Shown here: piece after piece, positions 4,535-10,149 of the stretch
How the letters are laid out: each line of letters opens with the position of its first letter
How positions within the stretch are numbered: the stretch's first letter is position 1
NCBI GenBank assembly: GCA_900772235.1
Contig: CAAGQX010000016.1
Coordinates: 1-10,149 of the forward strand
Direction: 5' to 3'
DNA: 10,149 bases
Source: Clostridia bacterium
GTDB lineage: Bacteria; Bacillota; Clostridia; TANB77; CAG-508
Translations under genes and position numbers: made by a program
Notes under the pieces: model-generated
What the model saw: only the letters and a program-made list of their open reading frames with translations
What the model was told of the DNA's origin: nothing
Databases searched by the model: none

Positions 4535-6913
4535 ATGAAAAAAAATGAATTAAGTTATAAAGAACTAAAGAATGTATGCGATCCTAATATGTTTAACTTT
4601 GAAACTACTGCAGATATTACAGATAACGATTTAGTATATGGCCAAGAGCGTGGCATTAAAGCTCTTGAATTTGGGCTTAGTATTAATTCCAAAGGCTACA
4701 ATTTATACTTGGAAGGTCCTTCAGGAGTTGGAAAAACTATGTATACAAGAAGATACGTTCAAGAATTAGCTGCAAAGCAAAAAACTCCAGACGACTGGTG
4801 TTATATATATAATTTTGATGATGCCAACGAACCAGTTGCTATATCTTTGCCTGCTGGAACTGGTAGAGAATTTAAAGAAGCTATGGATTCTTTTATAGTA
4901 GATATTAGAAGATATCTGCACAAAACATTTAGTAATGAAGATTTTGAAAAAGAAAAATCATTAATTCGTAAAAGTTTTGATGAAAAGAAAGATAAATTAT
5001 TAGCCAATTTAAATAAACAATGTTTAAAATTCGGTTTTCAAGTAAAATCTGCTCAAAATGGTATTTATATGATGCCTGTTTTAAATGGTAAAACAATTGA
5101 AGAAGATGAATTTGAAAATTTAGATGAGGCTACAAAAAAAGATTTTGAAGATAAATCTAATATCGTTCAAGAATATATTGTTCAAGCAATTGGGCAAATA
5201 AAATTAATAGATAAAGATGCAGACAAAAAAATAGATGAATGGCAGTCTAACATTGCTCTTCTTACAATTAATGCTTATATTAATCCAATTAGAGCATCAT
5301 ATAAAAAATATAAGAAAATCACAACATTTCTTGATAATGTAAAAAAAGATATATTGAAAAATTTGAATTACTTTATAAGAGAAGTAGAAGCACAACCAAC
5401 ACCTCAAAACCCAAAGCCAGAAACAGTACAACCTTGGTTAAATTATAGAGTTAATTTATTTGTAGATAATAGCAATTTAGAAGGTGCTCCTGTAATTATG
5501 GATACAAATTATATGTATCATAATTTATTTGGAAAACTTGAATATGAAAACCAATTTGGAATGTTAAAAACAGATTTTACTATGTTAAAACCTGGTCTTT
5601 TACATAAAGCAAATGGTGGTTATATTATTCTTCAAGCTCAAGATTTACTAGCAAATCAAATTTGCTATGAAACTCTAAAAAAGGCCCTTTTAGTAAAAGA
5701 AATTTCAATAGAAAATAATGTTGAACAACGCTCTTATATGGTTATGATTTCATTAAAACCAGAACCTATTCCACTTAATGTAAAGGTTCTCTTATTGGGT
5801 GATTCTAACATCTATCATTCACTACTTGCATTAGACCCAGATTTTAGAAAATTATTTAAAATAAAGGCAGAATTTGAAGAAGACGCCCCTAGAACTGAAG
5901 AAAATATTAACAAACTTGCAAAATTTGTGCATAACTATTGTGAAAGAGAAGGATATTTGCCTTTAGATAAAGAAGCTATGGCAAAAATAGTAGAATTCAC
6001 TTCAAAAATAACAGAAGACAAAGATAAACTTTCTACTCATTTTTCTGAAATAGGTGAAATTATTGCAGAAAGCTCTACTTGGGCAAAACTATCTAAGAAG
6101 AAAATTATAACAAAAGAATTTGTAGAAAAAACTTTAGCAGAAAGAATTGATAGAATTAAAAAATACGATTCAAAATATTCTGAAATGATACAAGAAAACA
6201 CTTTGCTTATTAATACTGAGGGCTACGAGGTTGGCGTTATAAACGGTTTAACAGTTATGACAATAGGAGATTATACTTTTGGAAAGCCTTCTAGAATAAC
6301 GGCTAATACTTATATGGGAAAAACCGGAATTGTAAATATAGAAAGAGAAGTTGAAATATCTGGTCCTACCCACTCTAAAGGTGTATTAATACTTTCTGGT
6401 TACTTAGGAGAAAAATTTGCACAAGACTTTCCTCTATCTCTTACTGCTAGCTTGTGCTTTGAGCAGTTATATAATGGTGTTGATGGAGACAGTGCATCTA
6501 GTACAGAAGCTTATGCAATACTATCTAGCTTATCTGGAATACCAATTAACCAATCAATTGCCGTAACTGGTTCTGTAAATCAAAAAGGATTTATACAACC
6601 AATAGGTGGTGTAAATGAAAAAATAGAAGGATTTTATAACATTTGTAAAATGAAAGGCTTAAATTATGAACAAGGAGTTATTATTCCAATACAAAATGTT
6701 AGAAATCTTCATTTGTCAGATGAAGTAATTACTGCAGTAAAAGAGGGAAAATTCCATATTTACACAGTGTCTACAATTGATGAAGGAATAGAAATATTAA
6801 CCGGCGTTCCTGCTGGAAAGAAAAATGCATCTGGAAAATTCCCTGCAGGTACAATAAATTATTTAGCTTATGAGAAGTTAAAAAAATATTACGAAAATGG
6901 TAAAGAAAAATAA
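4535..6913 (+). CDS. Lon-like ATP-dependent protease (AAA_32 / LonC-LonH type)
   Basis: This 792-residue cytosolic AAA+ protease has an intact Walker A, GPSGVGKT (61-68). A long helical insertion follows (about 110-290). The Walker B region is degenerate in the way usual for this family (GGYIILQAQDLL, 361-372). Further on are an AAA lid and a C-terminal Lon (S16) protease domain from about 560. The catalytic Ser653 lies in GVDGDSASS and Lys696 in GGVNEKIEG, giving the Ser-Lys dyad. It lacks the N-terminal LAN domain of classical LonA. Homologues include E. coli YcbZ. Substrates are unknown. The start ATG follows a strong ribosome site TGGAGGG, 15 bases after the rimI stop, so it is the last gene of the tsaE operon. 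It ends at the terminator at 6921-6950. Confidence 0.93.
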   Translation: MKKNELSYKELKNVCDPNMFNFETTADITDNDLVYGQERGIKALEFGLSINSKGYNLYLEGPSGVGKTMYTRRYVQELAAKQKTPDDWCYIYNFDDANEPVAISLPAGTGREFKEAMDSFIVDIRRYLHKTFSNEDFEKEKSLIRKSFDEKKDKLLANLNKQCLKFGFQVKSAQNGIYMMPVLNGKTIEEDEFENLDEATKKDFEDKSNIVQEYIVQAIGQIKLIDKDADKKIDEWQSNIALLTINAYINPIRASYKKYKKITTFLDNVKKDILKNLNYFIREVEAQPTPQNPKPETVQPWLNYRVNLFVDNSNLEGAPVIMDTNYMYHNLFGKLEYENQFGMLKTDFTMLKPGLLHKANGGYIILQAQDLLANQICYETLKKALLVKEISIENNVEQRSYMVMISLKPEPIPLNVKVLLLGDSNIYHSLLALDPDFRKLFKIKAEFEEDAPRTEENINKLAKFVHNYCEREGYLPLDKEAMAKIVEFTSKITEDKDKLSTHFSEIGEIIAESSTWAKLSKKKIITKEFVEKTLAERIDRIKKYDSKYSEMIQENTLLINTEGYEVGVINGLTVMTIGDYTFGKPSRITANTYMGKTGIVNIEREVEISGPTHSKGVLILSGYLGEKFAQDFPLSLTASLCFEQLYNGVDGDSASSTEAYAILSSLSGIPINQSIAVTGSVNQKGFIQPIGGVNEKIEGFYNICKMKGLNYEQGVIIPIQNVRNLHLSDEVITAVKEGKFHIYTVSTIDEGIEILTGVPAGKKNASGKFPAGTINYLAYEKLKKYYENGKEK

Positions 6914-6920
6914 ATAGGAA

Positions 6921-6950
6921 AATCCCCCAGTTCTTATGAACTGGGGGATT
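6921..6950. terminator. Bidirectional terminator shared by the Lon-like gene and ftsH
   Basis: A perfect 13-bp stem (AATCCCCCAGTTC and its complement) surrounds a TTAT loop. It is the most GC-rich hairpin in the window. It lies 7 bases after the plus-strand Lon-like stop and 11 bases from the minus-strand ftsH stop. T-rich sequence follows on both strands, though short (ATTTT-type on plus, TTTTCC on minus). Confidence 0.88.
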
Positions 6951-6961
6951 GCTTAATTTTA

Positions 6962-8764
6962 TTATTCTTCAAATATTTTTGCGAACTCTTCGCCACTTAT
7001 TTTTTCTTTTTCTAATAATACACTTGCTACTGCGTGTAACTTATCCATATTGTTTGATAGTATTTCTTTGGCTGCTGCATATGCTTTATCAATAATTGAT
7101 TTTACTTCTATATCTATTTTAGCTGCAGTTTCTTCACTGAAGTTTCTTGTTTGTGTCCAATCTCTTCCTAAGAAAACTTCTTCTTGTCCTGAACCAAATG
7201 TTATTGTTCCTAAAGTATCGCTCATACCATATTTTGTTACCATATCTCTTGCAATTTTTGTTGCTCTTTCAATATCGTTACTTGCTCCAGTTGAAATATC
7301 TCCTAATACTAAACTTTCTGCAACTCTTCCTCCAAGTAAAGAAATAATAGATTCTTCCATTTCAGATTTTGCCATATAGCTTTTATCCTCGTCTGGTCTA
7401 TACATTGTGTATCCACCAGCCATTCCTCTTGGAATTATTGATATTTCGTGTACTGTGTCTTGTGTTGGTAAGAATTTACTTACCACAGCGTGACCTGCTT
7501 CGTGGTATGCTGTTAATTTATTTTCTTTTTCACTTCTTACTCTGCTCTTCTTTTCTGGTCCCATTGTAACTTTTATCATCGCATCTTCAACTTCTTGCAT
7601 TCCTATTTCGTGTTTATCTCTTCTTGCTGCAAGTAAAGCTGCTTCGTTTAATACATTTTCCAAGTCTGCTCCTGAAAATCCTGCTGTATTTTTAGCAATT
7701 ATTTTTAAATCCACATCGTCTGCAAGTTTTTTGCGTCTTGCGTGAACTTCTAATATTTCTTCTCTTGCTCTTACATCTGGAGCTGGCACTACTATTTGTC
7801 TATCGAATCTTCCTGGTCTTAATAAAGCTTTGTCTAAAACATCTGGTCTATTTGTTGCTGCAAGAACTATAACACCTTCATTTGTTCCAAATCCATCCAT
7901 TTCAACTAATAATTGGTTTAATGTTTGTTCTCTTTCATCGTGTCCTCCTCCAAGTCCTGCTCCTCTTTGACGTCCAACTGCATCAATTTCATCTATAAAT
8001 ATAATACAAGGTGCATTTTTCTTTGCTTGTTCAAATAAATCTCTTACTCTTGAAGCACCAACACCAACGAACATTTCAACAAAGTCTGAACCACTTATTA
8101 TAAAAAATGGTACTCCAGCTTCTCCTGCTACTGCTTTTGCAAGTAATGTTTTACCTGTTCCTGGATGTCCTACAAGAAGTACCCCTTTAGGAATTCTTGC
8201 ACCCATATCTGTAAATTTCTTTGGTGATTTTAGAAATTCAACAATTTCTTGTAATTCTTCTTTTTCTTCATCTACACCTGCAACATCTTTAAATGTTATT
8301 TTTGTTTTTTCTGCTCCACCCATCATTCTGGCTCTACTTTTTCCAAATGACATTGTTTTATTTCCATTACCTTGAGATCCACTCATAAATATAGTCCAGA
8401 ATATTATAAATACTATTGCTATTGCAAATGGTGATAGCAGTCCAAGTATTGTTATAAATATAGATTCTGAAGCTTGTTTTAAAGTAATATTGCCTGCTAC
8501 TAAATATTCATTTATTTGGTTCATAAAGCTATCTAAACTTGGAATATTAACTTCTTTTTCTATTGTGCTATTTTTCAATTTTACATATGCCTTACTACCT
8601 TCTGAATTTAATTCTACCTCTTCTACTGTTCCATTTCCCAATGCAACTAGTAACTCTGAATAATTCATCTTTGTTTCTGAGTTTTCCATTATTGCAGAAA
8701 CAACTATTATAAATATTATTCCTATAATTAACCACATAGCTAATGTTTTTAATCCATTTTTCAT
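6962..8764 (-). CDS. ftsH: FtsH, membrane-anchored ATP-dependent zinc metalloprotease
   Basis: This 600-residue protein has two membrane segments (about 8-25 and 104-127) around a small extracytoplasmic domain, then an AAA+ module and an M41 protease. Walker A is GHPGTGKT (199-206), Walker B IIFIDE (254-259), the pore motif MFVGVG (231-236), and the second region of homology ATNRPDVLDKALLRPGRFD. The zinc site HEAGH (421-425) has Asp497 (SNDIERAT) as the expected third ligand. FtsH degrades membrane proteins and some soluble regulators as a hexamer. His200 replaces the near-invariant proline of GPPGTGKT; all catalytic residues remain. The start ATG is preceded by AAAGGAGAAG, about 13 bases upstream. 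It has its own promoter (8814-8842) although tilS lies just upstream on the same strand. The hpt gene often found between tilS and ftsH is absent. Confidence 0.97.
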   Translation of the reverse strand: MKNGLKTLAMWLIIGIIFIIVVSAIMENSETKMNYSELLVALGNGTVEEVELNSEGSKAYVKLKNSTIEKEVNIPSLDSFMNQINEYLVAGNITLKQASESIFITILGLLSPFAIAIVFIIFWTIFMSGSQGNGNKTMSFGKSRARMMGGAEKTKITFKDVAGVDEEKEELQEIVEFLKSPKKFTDMGARIPKGVLLVGHPGTGKTLLAKAVAGEAGVPFFIISGSDFVEMFVGVGASRVRDLFEQAKKNAPCIIFIDEIDAVGRQRGAGLGGGHDEREQTLNQLLVEMDGFGTNEGVIVLAATNRPDVLDKALLRPGRFDRQIVVPAPDVRAREEILEVHARRKKLADDVDLKIIAKNTAGFSGADLENVLNEAALLAARRDKHEIGMQEVEDAMIKVTMGPEKKSRVRSEKENKLTAYHEAGHAVVSKFLPTQDTVHEISIIPRGMAGGYTMYRPDEDKSYMAKSEMEESIISLLGGRVAESLVLGDISTGASNDIERATKIARDMVTKYGMSDTLGTITFGSGQEEVFLGRDWTQTRNFSEETAAKIDIEVKSIIDKAYAAAKEILSNNMDKLHAVASVLLEKEKISGEEFAKIFEE

Positions 8765-8813
8765 ATTTACTTATCTTCTCCTTTTGTTTAAAATTAATTT
8801 AAAATCTTTACTA

Positions 8814-8842
8814 TATATAACACATACCTATTGTTTTTTCAA
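8814..8842 (-). promoter_or_regulatory. Probable ftsH promoter
   Basis: On the minus strand TTGAAA (8837-8842) and TATATA (8814-8819) are 17 bases apart, with TGT just before the -10. The start would be near 8807, giving a leader of about 40 bases. A 6-bp inverted repeat, CTATTG-TTTTTT-CAATAG (8828-8845), overlaps the -35 and could be a regulator site. It does not match the CIRCE or CtsR heat-shock operators. Confidence 0.55.
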
Positions 8843-8902
8843 TAGTTTTTTCAAAGTTTTTTTGCTACACTTGGCTTGTATCAAGGCTTTGCTTACGGAA
8901 AC

Positions 8903-9925
8903 TTAAGTTAGACTTGTAAAAAAAACTTTTCTATTTTTTACCAAAATTTTAATATTTTTGGTTGGTGTTAAGTATTTGTTTCCAATATTGTTCTTACATA
9001 ATTTTATTATCTCATCAATATTTACTTTTTCTATACCAACTGTACTTCCAATTACTTTGCTAATAGTATATAGTATAACCCTTCTTTTTATTACTAATTC
9101 TAGGTTATTGAACTTTTTTAAATCTAATGCGACTTGTTTTTCTAGTAAATTATTTTCTAGATTTACACTTATGTTTTCAAATTCACTTTTAGCAATTTTT
9201 TCTAAGTATTCGTTTTCCTCAGTTGCTACTTCTGATAATCTATTTATTGTTTTTACAATATTAGGATTAAATTCTTTTTTTATGTACGGAATAAGGTCAT
9301 TTCGAATTTTATTTCTCTTATATACACTTTCCAAATTTGTTTTATCTATTTTAGGTTCTAAATTATTTTCCAAGCAATATTTTTCAATATCTTCTCTTGC
9401 AGTTTCAATTAATGGTCTTATATATTTATTTTCTCTTATTGGCTCTATTCCCTTTAATCCTGAAATTCCGCTTCCTCTTAAAATATTTAAAAGCACGGTT
9501 TCTGCATTATCATTACTATTATGTGCTGTTGCAATTTTATTTGAATTTGTTTTTTCTAGAACTTCATCAAAGAATTTATATCTTTCATTTCTTCCTGCTT
9601 CTTCTGTTCCTAATTTTTCTTTTTTAGAAATTTCTTCTATATCTATTTTTTGGCAAAAACATTCTATGTTTAATTTTTCACAAAAATTTTTAACATAGCT
9701 AGTTTCCTCATCTGCTTCTTTTCTTAGCATATGATTTATATGTGCTACATAAATTTTAATTTCTAACTTTTCTTTTAATGAATTTAGTACATTTAGTAGG
9801 CAAATAGAATCTGGTCCTCCAGATACACCTATAACTATACTATCTCCTTTTTTTATTAAATTATATTTTTTTATAGAATTATATACTTGTTCTTCTAATG
9901 GAATTTCACTTGTTCCTCTAACCAT
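8903..9925 (-). CDS. tilS: TilS, tRNA(Ile)-lysidine synthetase, short form
   Basis: TilS attaches lysine to C34 of the CAU-anticodon tRNA-Ile, changing its decoding from AUG to AUA and its charging from Met to Ile. The PP-loop ATP site is VSGGPDS, near residues 34-40 of this start. Downstream are AHINHMLR, GTEEAGRNERY, AHNSNDNAETVLLNILRGSG and RNKIRNDLIPY, all typical. I place the start at 9925, where GGAGGA stands 3 bases before ATG. An in-frame ATG at 9940 would add MPGGR but has no ribosome site. The product is about 340 residues and ends soon after the KILVKNRKVFF segment. It therefore lacks most or all of the C-terminal TilS_C domain present in longer TilS (about 430-470 residues). Short forms such as that of Aquifex are active. 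A run of eight T near the end leaves a small chance of a sequencing frameshift. Confidence 0.94.
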   Translation of the reverse strand: MVRGTSEIPLEEQVYNSIKKYNLIKKGDSIVIGVSGGPDSICLLNVLNSLKEKLEIKIYVAHINHMLRKEADEETSYVKNFCEKLNIECFCQKIDIEEISKKEKLGTEEAGRNERYKFFDEVLEKTNSNKIATAHNSNDNAETVLLNILRGSGISGLKGIEPIRENKYIRPLIETAREDIEKYCLENNLEPKIDKTNLESVYKRNKIRNDLIPYIKKEFNPNIVKTINRLSEVATEENEYLEKIAKSEFENISVNLENNLLEKQVALDLKKFNNLELVIKRRVILYTISKVIGSTVGIEKVNIDEIIKLCKNNIGNKYLTPTKNIKILVKNRKVFFTSLT

Positions 9926-9928
9926 TCT

Positions 9929-9934
9929 TCCTCC
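9929..9934 (-). promoter_or_regulatory. Ribosome binding site that decides the tilS start
   Basis: GGAGGA on the minus strand lies 3 bases upstream of the ATG at 9925 and inside the codons that would follow the alternative ATG at 9940. The upstream ATG is preceded only by AT-rich sequence without a Shine-Dalgarno match, so 9925 is preferred even though the spacing is short. Confidence 0.65.
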
Positions 9935-9996
9935 AGGCATAATAGAATCTATTTTATAAATTGAAATTTGCTTAACTTAACGCATTTAAAAATTAA

Positions 9997-10149
9997 TATA
10001 ATATTTTTCAAATTTGACCACTGCCCACTCGCCTCATAGAATTTCTAAATCTCTCTTAGCGGCACCCTTTCAATGGTAAAATTGAACTATTTCCGCACGC
10101 CAGATTAAGAAATTCTAATTCGGCTCGGGCCAAAGTTCAAATTCTCAAA
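9997..10149. ncRNA. Candidate structured RNA of unknown family, reaching the window edge
   Basis: From about 10013 the sequence becomes richer in G+C than the surrounding AT-rich DNA and shows no coding pattern. It holds nested inverted repeats. A 15-bp pair with one mismatch lies at 10038-10052 / 10102-10116. Inside it are GCGG/CCGC (10059-10062 / 10093-10096) and a hairpin TTCAAT/ATTGAA (10069-10074 / 10081-10086). Outside it are GCC/GGC, GCCC/GGGC and TTTGACC/GGCCAAA elements. Together they make a long rod with internal loops, somewhat like 6S RNA or a riboswitch. I do not recognise conserved sequence of any family. Strand is unsure. On the minus strand an outer A-C mismatch becomes a G-U pair, and the RNA would lead into tilS about 90 bases on. 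On the plus strand a perfect TATAAT (9997-10002) could start it near 10009, with a weak -35. Confidence 0.5.

Noticed and set aside
8958..9698. Long plus-strand open frame opposite tilS
   Set aside because: It encodes only low-complexity Phe/Leu/Ser text and lies wholly antisense to a well-supported tilS.
9968..10002. Complete sigma-A promoter on the plus strand for the edge RNA
   Set aside because: The -10 TATAAT is perfect, but the nearest TTG-type -35 is 23 bases away and nothing good lies at 16-18 bases, so I did not list it as a promoter.
10059..10072. T-box-like motif (minus strand GGGTGCCGCT) near tilS
   Set aside because: The T-box core AGGGUGGNACCGCG is not matched, no stem I or specifier region is visible, and tilS is not a usual T-box target.

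Overview
The window is AT-rich, has short intergenic gaps, uses strong AGGAGG-type ribosome sites and sigma-A-like promoters, and carries CCA-encoding tRNA genes. The gene set (tsaE-tsaB-rimI, a Lon-like AAA protease, ftsH, tilS) fits a low-GC Firmicute, most likely an uncultured or gut-type member of Clostridia. The class is an inference from gene content and style; no marker in the window fixes the genus.

Layout, left to right. (1) 1-342: two tRNA-Gly(TCC) genes on the minus strand, with a near-perfect sigma-A promoter, a terminator between them and a terminator after the second. (2) 418-2819, minus strand: a radical SAM enzyme gene followed after 4 bp by a gene for an exported, membrane-anchored protein. 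That protein ends in a Gly/Tyr/His linker and a nine-cysteine tail (CASSS repeats, then a GRAGCSRKDFY motif). A strong stem-loop lies in its 3' untranslated region. (3) 2820-2990: a divergent promoter region with two adjacent 26-27 bp direct repeats, each holding a 13-bp dyad. (4) 2991-6913, plus strand: tsaE (with an apparent one-base frameshift), tsaB, rimI and a Lon-like protease, ending at a bidirectional terminator. (5) 6962-9940, minus strand: tilS, then ftsH with its own promoter. (6) 9997-10149: an unassigned, G/C-richer stretch with nested inverted repeats that looks like a structured RNA and runs to the window edge.

How the genes fit together. TsaE and TsaB belong to the machinery that makes t6A37 in ANN-reading tRNAs. 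TilS makes lysidine in tRNA-Ile(CAU). With the two tRNA genes this gives the window a strong tRNA-biology flavour, but these are common housekeeping neighbourhoods. The Lon-like protein and FtsH are AAA+ proteases.

The unusual element is the radical SAM plus Cys-rich-tail pair. Its layout (maturase and substrate-like protein, translationally coupled, with a repeat-containing promoter) suggests a post-translational modification system acting on the tail of a membrane protein. The function is inferred, not shown. Secondary points of interest are the edge RNA candidate, the tsaE frameshift and the divergent tRNA-Gly.
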